Shown one piece after another: positions 8,750 through 18,001 of a stretch of DNA of 34,310 nucleotides. Origin of the DNA: Asaia bogorensis (lineage in GTDB: Bacteria; Pseudomonadota; Alphaproteobacteria; Acetobacterales; Acetobacteraceae); assembly GCA_945873675.1 (NCBI GenBank), contig CAMCEP010000003.1, positions 1-34,310 of the forward strand, written 5' to 3'. The notes under the pieces are model-generated. The model saw only the letters and a program-made list of their open reading frames with translations. It searched no databases and was not told the origin of the DNA. Positions within the stretch are counted from its first letter, which is position 1; each line of letters begins with the position of its first letter. The position numbers and the translations under genes were made by a program.

Positions 8750-10015
8750 CTATTCCAGACGGCGGCAGCGAACCGGCTTTCGGTCCCCGATGCGCAGGCC
8801 TATATCAACTGCGCCACCGCTGATATTAGTGATCGGCGGTGAGATATTGGGGTTGGCGACACGGTTGCGGAACTCGCCAGCGACACCGGAGACGCCGACC
8901 TCAATGGCTGCGCGCGGCATCCAGGTCTCAGAAGTCGGCGGTCCTTTCGCGAATAGCAGCCGACCCTCAAGGTTGGGCTTGCCGTTATTTTCGATCAGCA
9001 CGCTCTGGTCGAGTGAGCGGGTAACTGGCTCGGTCACCGCGACCTCACCAGTGAGGGTCATATCGCCGAAGGTCTGCACCCGGCTGGCCTTCAGCCCCGT
9101 ACGTAGGGAATTCCCAGGATTGCCTGATGCGCCGAGGATGCCATAGGCGTCCACCATGCTTGGCGCCCGCGGGCTGAAAGTGTCCGACATGCGACCAGTC
9201 GCGAAGGTCCAGGTGTCATTGGTTGCATAGGCGAAGGCAAGACCGGGGGTGAAGCCATAGGGGCCGGAAATGGATGGCTCCTGCAGGAAGGCGGATAGGA
9301 AATAGGCGCCAGTCTTCCATTCGCCGATCTGGGGTCCGCCAATCGCCAGCGACAGGTTGCTGTAGCGCGCAGTCAGGTCGAACTGACTCTCGCGGCCCGC
9401 AACATCGCGCCCAACCAGCAGGAAGCTGGTACCAACACCGAGGTAACGCGGCACGGAGGAGAGCATAACTGTCTTCAGGGTACCACCAAGGGTGACGCTG
9501 AAATTCTCGGCATCCATGATCCTGACGCCGCCCGCCGCTGCCGGGTTGGCCGGCATGCCCCGCACCTGCGCGTCCGAGGTGACGGGCACGCGCGGTAATT
9601 CCGCGACCGCGTCCAGAAGGCCCGCAGCCGGCGCCGGCGCGGCCGGTGCGGCAGCGGCCCTTACGCTTGGGGCGGCTGCCGCACCGGCCGCTTGCGCTTC
9701 GGGTTGCATCGCAACGGGCGCCACTGCCGTTGCGCGGGGCGGCGGGGCGCGCCTGGGCGTAGCGGGCAAGGTGGTTGTGGGGCGGGTGGGGGTAGCCTCG
9801 GCCGCGGGAGCCCCCTGGGCGGGGCGACCCGCGGCCAGGGCATCGACCCGACGGGCCAGGTCCTTAAGCTGCTGCTCCTGCGCGGCAATGACCGCTTGCT
9901 GCTGCTGGATCAATTCGCGGAGCGCGGTGATCTCATCAGCGGCGTGCGCCGGTACTGCACCAAACGCGCCAGCAACCAGGGCAAGGGCAAGGCCGCGGAT
10001 AGGCGGGTTCAGCAT
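8750..10015 (-). CDS. Porin-like outer-membrane protein with N-terminal coiled coil, C-terminus probably truncated
   Basis: A 421-residue protein with a signal peptide (1-25, ending AHAA). A short coiled coil (about 27-62, ALRELIQQQQAVIAAQEQQL) of the kind that trimerises porins of the DcaP type follows. Then comes a very Ala/Pro-rich linker (about 63-135) and a beta-strand-rich barrel region (about 165-410) with alternating hydrophobic and aromatic residues. ATG at 10015 follows GAGG with five bases spacing. It differs from a normal porin in ending RKPVRCRRLE, not in a terminal aromatic strand, and the barrel part is short. A sensible frame continues downstream with stops, so a frameshift or deletion is likely. 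It would be expected to be assembly-defective unless the shorter barrel suffices. The solute is unknown. Confidence 0.7.
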   Translation of the reverse strand: MLNPPIRGLALALVAGAFGAVPAHAADEITALRELIQQQQAVIAAQEQQLKDLARRVDALAAGRPAQGAPAAEATPTRPTTTLPATPRRAPPPRATAVAPVAMQPEAQAAGAAAAPSVRAAAAPAAPAPAAGLLDAVAELPRVPVTSDAQVRGMPANPAAAGGVRIMDAENFSVTLGGTLKTVMLSSVPRYLGVGTSFLLVGRDVAGRESQFDLTARYSNLSLAIGGPQIGEWKTGAYFLSAFLQEPSISGPYGFTPGLAFAYATNDTWTFATGRMSDTFSPRAPSMVDAYGILGASGNPGNSLRTGLKASRVQTFGDMTLTGEVAVTEPVTRSLDQSVLIENNGKPNLEGRLLFAKGPPTSETWMPRAAIEVGVSGVAGEFRNRVANPNISPPITNISGGAVDIGLRIGDRKPVRCRRLE

Positions 10016-10557
10016 CTCAACCTCGGCTGAACGGGCCGATGGCGGGGGTCATCATACTACCCTCCGCACTGCGCATGGACAGGGCGCGCTGTCCCGCGGC
10101 GCGCCTGACGGGGACTGCCGCCCGCCCCTTGGTCTTGGGCAGATAGCGCAATTGCTTGCGTTCCGATGACGGCGTTTTTTGGAATGGAGCCATTAAAGGA
10201 CAGACCCGTCGAAAACCCGAAAAACGCTCTCCGGCGACTGTTTTCAGCCGCAATTATTGACGTGAGCGATTTAGGATCAGGGCTCATTTTCCAATCCAGA
10301 AATTTCTGATTGCCCAGAGTGTGATGGCCATGAGCAATTATTCGTTAATTAAGTGTGGAACGTTACGTATCACTCGTCAAATGGTTTTAGACCGGGCGGC
10401 GTTCTTGCGGCACAGGTGGGCCGCCCGTCCGGCTATGCCTTCTAATGGGTTCAGGGGCAGCCCGTGTTTAACCAGAATCTCCTCCTCACGCAGAACCATT
10501 GCTCGGAAGGGACAACGGCTTTATCGCCCAGGTGCCACAGCCTGGTCTTTGATTGGC
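10016..10557. other. Long intergenic region upstream of porin gene
   Basis: About 540 bases with no supported gene. The open frames here (minus 10017-10253, plus 10321-10629) lack homology cues, ribosome sites and coding bias. A TTGGAA box and a TAAATC box on the minus strand near 10265-10295 are spaced 15 bases and could be a weak promoter for the porin gene. Otherwise I see nothing in it. Confidence 0.3.
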
Positions 10558-10582
10558 TGTCCATCGTCAACTCATTTGAGCC
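10558..10582. repeat. Candidate terminal inverted repeat of IS3-type remnant (orfB end)
   Basis: TGTCCATCGTCAACTC starts at 10558, about 70 bases beyond the end of the transposase remnant, where the outer end of the element should lie. It begins with TGT and partly matches the complement of the sequence ending at 25900 (about 9 of 15 bases). The three bases outside it, GGC (10555-10557), equal the three bases outside the other end (25901-25903), as a 3-base target duplication would. A 3-base match can arise by chance. Confidence 0.4.
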
Positions 10583-10630
10583 TGCTTGGCGCGTTGTCTA
10601 ACGGAGATTTTAGCCCATCTGTGATTTAGG

Positions 10631-10790
10631 TTAGGATGCGTTTTGGTGATGCATCTAGCGGCGGTGCTGAATGCTTCTGCGCTTGATGCGTTCACGCTTC
10701 AACAGGATGGCTTGCTCCCTGCCAAAATAGACATCCGCAAGGGTCAGATTGTTCAAGCTCTCGTGATAGCGCCGTAGTTGTTGGTAGCGG
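10631..10790 (-). pseudogene. IS3-family transposase OrfB, C-terminal remnant
   Basis: Read on the minus strand, the region gives RYHESLNNLTLADVYFGREQ then AILLKRERIKRRSIQHRR, the characteristic C-terminal tail of IS3-family OrfB/integrase-core transposases (family form: YHESLNNLTPADVYFGRG). A TAG at 10655-10657 interrupts the frame, which otherwise continues as MHHQNAS to a TAA at 10631-10633. Upstream of about 10790 similarity fades, and the DDE catalytic core is absent. It is an inactive fragment. Together with the OrfA remnant near 25.7 kb in the same orientation it may be one half of a split element. Confidence 0.78.
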
Positions 10791-11070
10791 CCGCTTCGGT
10801 CTTGAGGGGTAGCTATCAGTCGCTTGGAATGAGGCTACGCGCTATCGCTTCCATGCACCCGCACCTTCCCCAAACATGAACCACATATTCCGTGAGGCAT
10901 CCCGCCAGTTGGTCTCAGATCATTTGGCCACTGGCACTCGTTTTTCGCTTAAAAGGTCACACGGCTCCCTCAGGCACAGACGCCTGAGACGCTCCCTGCC
11001 ACTTGTCGGTTTGCCTGTTCTGGACAATCATCTCGAACTGCGAACCCTTTCGGCACAAGAGAGACTCCGA

Positions 11071-12039
11071 ATGTTGCTGCTGCGACGCATATTTCTTGGA
11101 ATGCTTGCCACGCCTGTAATCATGCGCGGTTCGCTGGCACAAGATTTTCCAACGCAGCCGCTACGCCTGATCCCCCCCTATCCGCCTGGCGGTGGTACGG
11201 ACACGGTGGCGCGCCTTCTTCTGCCGCATCTAATGGCGCAGCTTGGGCAAAACATTGTGGTTGAAAACCGGGGTGGTGCGGGTGGTACTATTGGTGCCGC
11301 CGAAGTGGCGCGTTCGCCGAAGGATGGGCACACCTTGTTGCTCGACAGCATGGGGCATGTGGTGAACGCGACACTGATGCCCAATCTGCCATTCGACTAT
11401 ACGACTGCTTTTGCGCCTATCTCGCAGCTCACCTGGCAGCCCCAGATGCTCGTCGTGCCGGCGGCTTCGCCCTATCGCAGCCTGGCTGAATTGGTAACAG
11501 CGGCGAAGGCGAGACCGGGGACGCTTCCTTATGCGTCTTCTGGCAATGGTAGCGGCGCGCACCTTGCCATGGCGGCTTTTGCCAAAATGGCCGGGATGGA
11601 AGTGGTGCATGTTCCCTATCGCGGCGGCGGCCCCGCCATGACGGACCTTGTGGCGGGCAATGTTGCCATGGCTTTTGCTTCGGCTGCCGCAGCCACTGCG
11701 CATGTGCAGGCGGGGCGCCTGCGTGCTTTGGGTGCGGCCGGCTTGCGGCGAATCACCGCCTTGCCTGATCTGCCGACGATTTCGGAATTAGGTTATACAG
11801 GCTTTGATTGGGATGAATGGAACGGGCTTTGGACAGTTGCGGGAACACCCGCAAGCAGTGTTGCGAAACTCCATGCCGCAACAGTTTTCGCCCTGAACCA
11901 GCCAGATGTGCAGGCGCGCATGAGCCAGATTGGCATTGTGCCCCTTGGCACTAACCCTCAGCAGTTTGGGGCCTTTGTTGTTGAACAACGCGAACGCACG
12001 GCCCGCCTTATCCGTGAAGCCAATATCACCTTGGGGTGA
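11071..12039 (+). CDS. Bug/TctC-family periplasmic solute-binding protein
   Basis: Periplasmic receptor of the tripartite tricarboxylate transporter type, about 322 residues from ATG 11071. The open frame extends up to 10876, but the upstream 65 residues are basic and unlike a signal, whereas M66 starts a good signal peptide (LLLRRIFLGMLATPVIM ... SLAQ). Family marks in order: FPTQPLRLIPPYPPGGGTD at the mature N-terminus, VVENRGGAGG, YASSGNGSGAHL, VPYRGGGPAMTDL and the C-terminal LPDLPTISELGY. Such receptors bind carboxylates and similar small organic ligands. The SMP-30 gene follows after three bases, so the two are almost certainly co-transcribed. There is no TctA/TctB membrane partner nearby. 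The ligand is unknown. Confidence 0.92.
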   Translation: MLLLRRIFLGMLATPVIMRGSLAQDFPTQPLRLIPPYPPGGGTDTVARLLLPHLMAQLGQNIVVENRGGAGGTIGAAEVARSPKDGHTLLLDSMGHVVNATLMPNLPFDYTTAFAPISQLTWQPQMLVVPAASPYRSLAELVTAAKARPGTLPYASSGNGSGAHLAMAAFAKMAGMEVVHVPYRGGGPAMTDLVAGNVAMAFASAAAATAHVQAGRLRALGAAGLRRITALPDLPTISELGYTGFDWDEWNGLWTVAGTPASSVAKLHAATVFALNQPDVQARMSQIGIVPLGTNPQQFGAFVVEQRERTARLIREANITLG

Positions 12040-12042
12040 AAT

Positions 12043-12960
12043 ATGTACGCTGCACCGCCTTCCGTTACCGCAGAAATTTTTACCGAAGTGCCAGAAGGCC
12101 TCAGGCTTCAAGGGCGCAGCAGTGAATGGCTATACGGTCGTGGCGGCGCCACACCACATTCCTTTCTGGAAGGCCCTTCTTTCGATCGCCGTGGAAATCT
12201 TTGGCTCACCGATATCGTCTTTGGGCGTATTTTCCGTGTCACGCCGGCTGGTGAATGGTCAGTGGTCGCAGAATATGATGGAGAACCGAATGGCTTGGCC
12301 TTCCACCGTGATGGTTGGGCTGCCATTACCGATGCAAAGCGCGGTCTGCTTCGCCTGAACCCCGAAACCGGCGAAGTTTCGCCCCTTTTGCCCAGGGCGA
12401 GACGGGAGGGATTTCGCGGCGTGAATGACTGCACTTTCGCCAAGAATGGTGATTTATTCTTTACGGATCAGGGGCAAACTGGCCTGCAAGACCCTGCGGG
12501 GCGTGTGTATCGTCTGCGCGCGGGGGCTTCTCAGGCGGATGCGCTTATCTCCAACGTGCCAAGCCCAAATGGCCTTGTTCTGACCGAAGATGCGCATACG
12601 CTTTATGTCGCGGCAACGCGCGATAACGCGATTTGGCGCGTGCCGATCACGGAAGATGGTGGCGTTATTCGTGTTGGTCGTTTTATCGCCATGTCAGGCG
12701 GCTTGGCTGGGCCGGATGGTATGGCGATGGATGTTGAAGGCAATATCGCGGTTGCGCATGCTGGCATGGGGAGTGTTTGGATCTTCTCCCGGCTTGGTGA
12801 GCCATTGCTTCGCATTCGTTCACCTCGCGGCTTGGCGACCACCAATGTGTGCTTCGGCGGGCATGAGAATAGCGATGTTTTCATTACTGAAAGCGACAGT
12901 GGCAGCGTTTTGCGGGCACGATGGAAACATCCTGGGGCGACGCTATTCTCTCATTGCTGA
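12043..12960 (+). CDS. SMP-30/gluconolactonase-family lactonase
   Basis: A 305-residue six-bladed beta-propeller enzyme of the SMP-30/gluconolaconase/LRE group, most likely a calcium-type metal-dependent sugar or organic-acid lactonase in the cytoplasm (no signal peptide). Visible family marks are FLEGPSFDRRGNLWLTDI (about 41-58, with the metal-ligand Glu in LEGP), PNGLAFHRDGWAAITD (about 84), GVNDCTFAKNGDLFFTDQG (about 124), SPNGLVLTEDAHTLYVA (about 173) and GPDGMAMDVEGNIAVAHAG (about 222). It starts three bases after the receptor stop, indicating coupling. Its substrate may be related to the ligand bound by that receptor, which is inference. It ends 52 bases from the convergent hyuB gene. 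Confidence 0.9.
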   Translation: MYAAPPSVTAEIFTEVPEGLRLQGRSSEWLYGRGGATPHSFLEGPSFDRRGNLWLTDIVFGRIFRVTPAGEWSVVAEYDGEPNGLAFHRDGWAAITDAKRGLLRLNPETGEVSPLLPRARREGFRGVNDCTFAKNGDLFFTDQGQTGLQDPAGRVYRLRAGASQADALISNVPSPNGLVLTEDAHTLYVAATRDNAIWRVPITEDGGVIRVGRFIAMSGGLAGPDGMAMDVEGNIAVAHAGMGSVWIFSRLGEPLLRIRSPRGLATTNVCFGGHENSDVFITESDSGSVLRARWKHPGATLFSHC

Positions 12961-13012
12961 TTGGCGCGCGTCATAGTGATTTAGACTGGTTGTCCGAATT
13001 TCGGATTCTCCT

Positions 13013-14632
13013 CTACCAAGAAATATATCCAGCCTGGATATCTCTCTCGCGCGCCACCTTATTTCGTTGATCAGGGTCGCCATGCCCGCCACCGCCTGGT
13101 GTTGCCAGAATAACGGTGTCACCACACGACAGAACATATTGCTTCTTTGGGTCTACCTTGTCGCCATTGATGCGCAGCACGCCGGGCGCGCCCGCCTTGC
13201 CGCCTTCAACGCCAAAGGCTGGAAAAATGGTTCGCTCTGCAAGGAATGAAACGGCAATTGGCGTTTCTGATCTGCTTTCCAACGCAATTTCCTGACCAAG
13301 CCCACCACGATGCCGCCCAGGCCCGCCGCTATCGGGACGCAAACGTTTGTAGTGAACGCGCAAGGGCGCGATATGTTCAGTGATTTCGATGGCAGTGGAT
13401 GAAACATTCGAAGGCCAGGAAAGGCAGGATATGCCATCGCCGCGCATATTGGCGCCCATGCCACCATTGTAGAAAAACATATTGGCGTAGGGCTTGCCAT
13501 GCGCATTCACGCCCGATTGATTCATGCCCCACATGGGGGAACCGCAGGCCGCCATCACACGTTCAGGCACGATTTGCCCAAGGCAACCGAAAACTAGCAT
13601 AGGAAGGTAGTGCCCGATCAGCATGCGCGAGCCACCGGAAGCAGGAAATACTGGGTTCACGATACAGCCATCAGGCGCGATCATGGAAATTGGCCGCCAT
13701 GCACCCTCATTATTCGGCAGATTTGGGCTGGTGCAGACCTTCACGCCATACATGGTCATGGCGTAGGTATAGCAAAGCGCGCAATTGATGGCCCGATCCA
13801 CCTGCGCATCCGTGCCGGTATAATCCGCGATGATCCGATCACCCTCAATCGTCAAGGAAAGCTTCAGCGTGACAGGCTTGTCCATAAGGCCATCGGTCTG
13901 CAATTCGCTTTTATAGGTACCATCAGGCAAGGCAGCGATGGCGGAACGCATTGCCGCTTCGCAACGCGCATGGATTTCCGCAGCCAATGACGCAAGATCA
14001 TCAAGCCCTGCTTGCTCCATCAGGATATGAAGGCGTTCTTCCATCAAATCCAGGGCAACAACCTGCGCCCAAAGATCACCCATGGTCTGTTCTGGCGTGC
14101 GCACATTCTTGCGCAGGATTGCGACAAGGGTTTCATCAGCCTCACCCGCACGCATGAGCTTTAAGGGTGGAATTTGCAACCCTTCCTCAAACACTTCACG
14201 CGGTTCGGGGCTGCGTATCTTGCCGCCAATATCCGGCGCATGTGCGGTTGAAGCGCTGAAGGCAACCAGCTTGCCGTGGCGGAAGATTGGCTTTGCGACG
14301 GTGATGTCGGGCAAATGCCCAGTGCCGAGCCAGATATCATTGGTAATCAAAACATCGCCCGGCTTAAGCGTTTCCGGTGGAAAGAATCTCAGGAAATGCT
14401 TGACAGTTTCTGGAAGCGTTCCGATGAAGCTTGGAATGCTTTCGGTTGCCTGTACCAGACTTTGGCCCGCCGCATCTGTAACAATGCAGGAAAAATCATA
14501 GCTTTCCCGGACCAGCGTGGAAAAACTTGTTCGCACCAAAGCCGCCGCGGCTTCATCCACAAGTGAAATAAGCCTGCGCCAGAGCAACTCCAGCTCAACA
14601 GCGTCAAATTGGCGGGGTGTCTCTGCGTTCAT
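13013..14632 (-). CDS. hyuB: Hydantoinase B / oxoprolinase-type subunit
   Basis: A 539-residue member of the hydantoinase B/oxoprolinase family. With HyuA it forms an ATP-dependent enzyme that opens cyclic amides (N-methylhydantoin, 5-oxoproline) or, in relatives, carboxylates ketones. Visible family marks: ELLWRRLISLVDEAAAALVR (about 13-32), TNDIWLGTGHLPDITV (about 97-112), AINCALCYTYAM (about 276), GGSRMLIGHYLP (about 328), the GGPGRHRGGLGQE stretch (about 430) and the C-terminal GGGGHGDP. Its ATG (14632) overlaps the hyuA stop by four bases (ATGA), so the subunits are translationally coupled. It is the last gene of a receptor-hyuA-hyuB unit. Length is normal, and the exact substrate cannot be told from sequence. 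Confidence 0.93.
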   Translation of the reverse strand: MNAETPRQFDAVELELLWRRLISLVDEAAAALVRTSFSTLVRESYDFSCIVTDAAGQSLVQATESIPSFIGTLPETVKHFLRFFPPETLKPGDVLITNDIWLGTGHLPDITVAKPIFRHGKLVAFSASTAHAPDIGGKIRSPEPREVFEEGLQIPPLKLMRAGEADETLVAILRKNVRTPEQTMGDLWAQVVALDLMEERLHILMEQAGLDDLASLAAEIHARCEAAMRSAIAALPDGTYKSELQTDGLMDKPVTLKLSLTIEGDRIIADYTGTDAQVDRAINCALCYTYAMTMYGVKVCTSPNLPNNEGAWRPISMIAPDGCIVNPVFPASGGSRMLIGHYLPMLVFGCLGQIVPERVMAACGSPMWGMNQSGVNAHGKPYANMFFYNGGMGANMRGDGISCLSWPSNVSSTAIEITEHIAPLRVHYKRLRPDSGGPGRHRGGLGQEIALESRSETPIAVSFLAERTIFPAFGVEGGKAGAPGVLRINGDKVDPKKQYVLSCGDTVILATPGGGGHGDPDQRNKVARERDIQAGYISW

Positions 14633-16704
14633 GATACATACTCCGCCATGATCGATCCTTCAGGCAGCAGCGAAATGCGCGCGCCTGGACCCACAATAAA
14701 GGTGCTTTCGTTTTCTTCGAATACGGCGGGCCCCGTGATGCTGGTGCCGGGTGTCAGGGCATAACGATCATAGACAGGGGTACTGCGCCTTTCGCCGAGT
14801 TCATCGAAATAGACGTCCCGATGACCTTTCAGCGCTACCTTCCCGGTATTTTGCTGATCCAAACGAAGCTTACCCCCCGCGCCAGGCATTGGGGCCGTCA
14901 CGGATACGCGCAGTGCGACGAATTGAACCGCGGCCCCTGGTGGTATGCGGCCAAATAAATTTCGGTAGGCCGCTTCAAAGGCAGCAAGTATTCCCTGCTG
15001 ATCTGATGACGCTTCTAGCGCCACGGTGATCTCAAACCCCTGTCCGATGTAGCGCATATCGGCAAGTCGCCGCAGCCGTGCTTTGTCCATTTCAGCACCG
15101 GTTTCACGAATGATGGCCATGCCATCCTTTTCCAACCCGGAGAAAATTGCATCCGCCGTGGCAAGGTCAGTGCTCGCGAGCGGCATATTGAAGGACGCAA
15201 CCCGGTCAATACGCGCGGGCGCCATCAGCATACCAATAGTGCTGCCAGCCCCTGCACCTGGTGGGCAGATCACATGCCTGACGCCAAGTTTGCGCGCGAC
15301 ATGCCAGGCATGCACCGGCGCCGCACCGCCTGTGGCAAGCAAGGCGTAGTCTTGCGGAACGCGGCCACGCTCTGCAATCGCGACACGCGCGGCGCCCGCC
15401 ATATTCTCATTCACCACATCATGAATACCAAAGGCACCGCGCAAATCCTCCAGCCCCATGCTGCTGGAAAGCGATCCAAGGGCCTGCTCGGCACCCGCAA
15501 GATTAATGCGCATCGCTCCGCCCAAGAAGAAATCGGCGTTGAGATACCCCAAGGATAAATCACTATCTGTCACCGTCGGCTCATGCCCACCCCTGGCGTA
15601 ACAAACTGGCCCAGGCTGAGCGCCTGCGCTCTCAGGCCCTACATGCAGGGTGCCCAAGTCACTGCGGCGAGCGATAGAACCACCGCCGGCGCCAATTTCA
15701 ATCAACTCCACTGTGGCGATTTGAATGGGCAGGCCGCTGCCGCGCAGGAAACGCTTGGTGCGCGCGGCCTCAAAGCCCCAGGCAACCAGTGGCTCGCCAT
15801 CATCCACCAAGGCAAGCTTGGCTGTGGTGCCGCCCATATCGAAAGCCAAGACGCGATCAAGCCCCGCGTGCCGCCCAAACCACGCCCCCGCGAGGGCACC
15901 TGCGGCCGGGCCACTTTCAAGTAACTGCACCGGTGCGCGCTTTGCTTCAGCCACATGCGTCAAGCCACCATTGGACAGCATGAGGAAAAGCGACCCTGGT
16001 ATGCCTACCTGCTTCAGCGCCTTTTCCAAATTCTCGAGATAGATTTCGGCAATTGGACGCACATAGGCATTTGCAACGGCCGTCACGCAGCGCGGGTATT
16101 CCCTAATTTCTGGGGCGATATCCGATGACAGGGTGATGGAAAGCTTTGGATATTTTTTTGCGATCGCCTCGGCCGCCATCCTTTCATGAACTGGATTGGC
16201 GTAGGAATGCAAAAAACAAATGGCAAGGCTGGTGACACCCGCTTCCACCAGAAACGCAACCTCGTGGAGCATGGCTTCGATATCAAGAGGTATTTCCACC
16301 TGACCATCTGGCGCCAAACGCTCACGCACCTCTCGGCGAAGTGGCCGCGGTACCAAGGGCTTCGGCATTTCAAGAAACAGATCATAGAGTTCGTACTTAC
16401 GTTCCCGGCCAATCTCAAGAACGTCCGCGAAGCCTGCTGTCGTCAAAAGCCCGGTCGGCGCGCCTTTTCTTTCAATCAGGGCATTCGTGAAAAGCGTTGT
16501 TGCATGAACAACGCGACCGATGGAGGCCGGCGCTATATCGCCTTTCTTGAGGAGATGCGTAAGTCCCAGCATGGTCCCGCGCGCAGGATCGTCAGGCGTA
16601 GTGCTTTCTTTCCAGATGATCGCCCGGCCATCACTCGGGTCAAGGACAACCAGGTCAGTGAAGGTGCCGCCAATATCAATACCAAGCGAGAGAGACGCCG
16701 ACAT
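14629..16704 (-). CDS. hyuA: Hydantoinase A / oxoprolinase-type ATP-binding subunit
   Basis: A subunit of about 691 residues in the ASKHA ATPase fold. The N-terminal phosphate-binding motif is GIDIGGTFTDLVVLD, and the second nucleotide site is DMGGTTAKLALV (about residue 288). GAGGGSIARRSDLGTLHVGP follows. The order is a hydantoinase/oxoprolinase N-terminal region (about 5-185), the hydantoinase A domain (about 200-490) and a C-terminal domain. The open frame can be extended to a TTG at 16752, but the ATG at 16704 gives the normal family N-terminus (MSASLSLGIDIGG) and is preferred, although its ribosome site is weak. The receptor gene ends 44 bases upstream. Coupling to hyuB by ATGA overlap supports a heteromeric enzyme. 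Probable reaction: ATP-driven hydrolysis of a cyclic amide. Confidence 0.93.
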   Translation of the reverse strand: MSASLSLGIDIGGTFTDLVVLDPSDGRAIIWKESTTPDDPARGTMLGLTHLLKKGDIAPASIGRVVHATTLFTNALIERKGAPTGLLTTAGFADVLEIGRERKYELYDLFLEMPKPLVPRPLRREVRERLAPDGQVEIPLDIEAMLHEVAFLVEAGVTSLAICFLHSYANPVHERMAAEAIAKKYPKLSITLSSDIAPEIREYPRCVTAVANAYVRPIAEIYLENLEKALKQVGIPGSLFLMLSNGGLTHVAEAKRAPVQLLESGPAAGALAGAWFGRHAGLDRVLAFDMGGTTAKLALVDDGEPLVAWGFEAARTKRFLRGSGLPIQIATVELIEIGAGGGSIARRSDLGTLHVGPESAGAQPGPVCYARGGHEPTVTDSDLSLGYLNADFFLGGAMRINLAGAEQALGSLSSSMGLEDLRGAFGIHDVVNENMAGAARVAIAERGRVPQDYALLATGGAAPVHAWHVARKLGVRHVICPPGAGAGSTIGMLMAPARIDRVASFNMPLASTDLATADAIFSGLEKDGMAIIRETGAEMDKARLRRLADMRYIGQGFEITVALEASSDQQGILAAFEAAYRNLFGRIPPGAAVQFVALRVSVTAPMPGAGGKLRLDQQNTGKVALKGHRDVYFDELGERRSTPVYDRYALTPGTSITGPAVFEENESTFIVGPGARISLLPEGSIMAEYVS

Positions 16705-16748
16705 ATTTATGATCCAGTATAAAGAGAAGACTGTGCCCTTAGACGGCG

Positions 16749-17741
16749 TCAATCGCCACGAATGTTATTGGCCTGCACAACGCGACGCCAGGCTTCTCGA
16801 TCACGCTTGATGCGATCTTCGAAGGTTGCGCCGCTTTCGCCAAGCGGCAGCAAACCACGTTCCACCAATGTGCGCGCTGTTTGAGGGTCTGCCAAGGTTG
16901 CTGCGAATGCGGCGGCAAGGCCTTCGCGGATTTCCTTTGGCAAGCCTGCGGGCCCAGCCAAGCCGAACCAGTTATTGATTTCAAGCGCAGGCAGTCTACC
17001 CGCAAGGGGCGACAGTTCAGGCATCAGCGGCGATGCCTCTCTGGTGGTCACGCCGATGCCCTTTAATTGGCCCGCACGAATAGCGGGCGCAACTTCAGCT
17101 ACATTGGCGACCATGATGTCAATACGGCCGGCCGAAACATCCAACGCAGCAGGCGCACCACCGCGATAGGATACATGCGTCATTTGTACACCAAGTGCGC
17201 CAGCAATCAGGGCGCCCCCCAAATGATTGATGGAACCATTGCCAGCCGAAGAATAGGTTGCAGCCCCATTGCGTGAACGCGCAAATGCAGCAAGGCCCTC
17301 AAGATCATTGAAGGGCGCATCTGGGCGCGCGACAAGCGCCATGGGCGTACCGGCGAGCGCGGTAACAGGCGTGAGATCACGGTCAAGATCAAGCGGAATC
17401 GGAATGCCCGGGATGGCAGGCGCCACGCACATCATCCCCATAATGGCGCTCGCCAAGGTATAGCCATCGGGTGCGGCGCGGGCGGCTGCCTGCGCGGCAA
17501 TGAAACCGTAAGCACCGCTGCGGATTTCAGGGATTACGCTTACGCCGCGGACCCGTTGAAGCCCTTCAGCGACAATACGCACAAGAATATCCACGGCGCC
17601 GCCAGGTGCGTAACCAATCAGAATACGAATGGGTTGCTGTGGTGTCCAAGCGGCCTGTGCCCTGACATTGACGCCTGCGAGAGTGAGTGGCGCGGCGGCC
17701 AACAAGGCACGCCGTGTTACTCGCGTTTGGATATCCGGCAT
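16749..17741 (-). CDS. Bug/TctC-family periplasmic solute-binding protein (hyu-linked)
   Basis: A TctC-type receptor of about 330 residues. ATG 17741 is chosen because GCGGAG lies about nine bases upstream. The frame is open to 17795 but adds an unlikely leader. The N-terminus (VTRRALLAAAPLTLAG) has a twin-Arg before a hydrophobic stretch, so Tat or Sec export is possible. Family marks: QPIRILIGYAPGGAVDILVR, YSSAGNGSINHLGG, HVSYRGGAPAALDV and a C-terminal REAWRRVVQANNI. It is the first gene of the unit with hyuA and hyuB, so its ligand is probably the substrate of the hydantoinase or a related compound. No TctA or TctB partner lies in the window. Confidence 0.92.
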   Translation of the reverse strand: MPDIQTRVTRRALLAAAPLTLAGVNVRAQAAWTPQQPIRILIGYAPGGAVDILVRIVAEGLQRVRGVSVIPEIRSGAYGFIAAQAAARAAPDGYTLASAIMGMMCVAPAIPGIPIPLDLDRDLTPVTALAGTPMALVARPDAPFNDLEGLAAFARSRNGAATYSSAGNGSINHLGGALIAGALGVQMTHVSYRGGAPAALDVSAGRIDIMVANVAEVAPAIRAGQLKGIGVTTREASPLMPELSPLAGRLPALEINNWFGLAGPAGLPKEIREGLAAAFAATLADPQTARTLVERGLLPLGESGATFEDRIKRDREAWRRVVQANNIRGD

Positions 17742-17776
17742 GAGGTTTCTCCGCATTGTTGGGACCATGTGCAGCG

Positions 17777-17806
17777 ATCCTAGGGCGATTGACAATCAGG
17801 CGACAA
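17777..17806 (-). promoter_or_regulatory. Putative sigma-70-type promoter for the receptor-hyuA-hyuB unit
   Basis: On the minus strand TTGTCG (17806-17801) and TAGGAT (17782-17777) are separated by 18 bases and lie 36 bases upstream of the ATG at 17741. The match to TTGACA/TATAAT is fair. No operator-like repeat was evident next to it. Confidence 0.4.
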
Positions 17807-18001
17807 GGGACAGTCGGTCTTATGCCGCCGTTTAAAGAGCTTGACAGGCAGGTGATCAAGGGTCTCGCGCCTGAAGCCTATCCCTTTGAAGGCTATAGAC
17901 GCCACGGGTCCGCAAAGCATCGCCCAATAAACACAGCAGCTTTTCGATAGGACGATTTCAACGTGATGGGATGGCAGCGTTAGTGCATTGCAAGTAGCGA
18001 T

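Noticed and set aside
8517-9146. Plus-strand frame with AAGGAG just before its GTG start
   Set aside because: The ribosome-like site is tempting, but the frame mostly runs opposite the porin gene and its translation has no recognisable features.
10321-10629. 102-codon plus-strand frame in the porin/IS intergenic region
   Set aside because: It overlaps the IS3 remnant end, lacks a ribosome site and shows no coding character.
12990-13010. TCCGA-ATT-TCGGA hairpin between SMP-30 and hyuB genes as terminator
   Set aside because: The stem is only five base pairs and no T-run follows on either strand.
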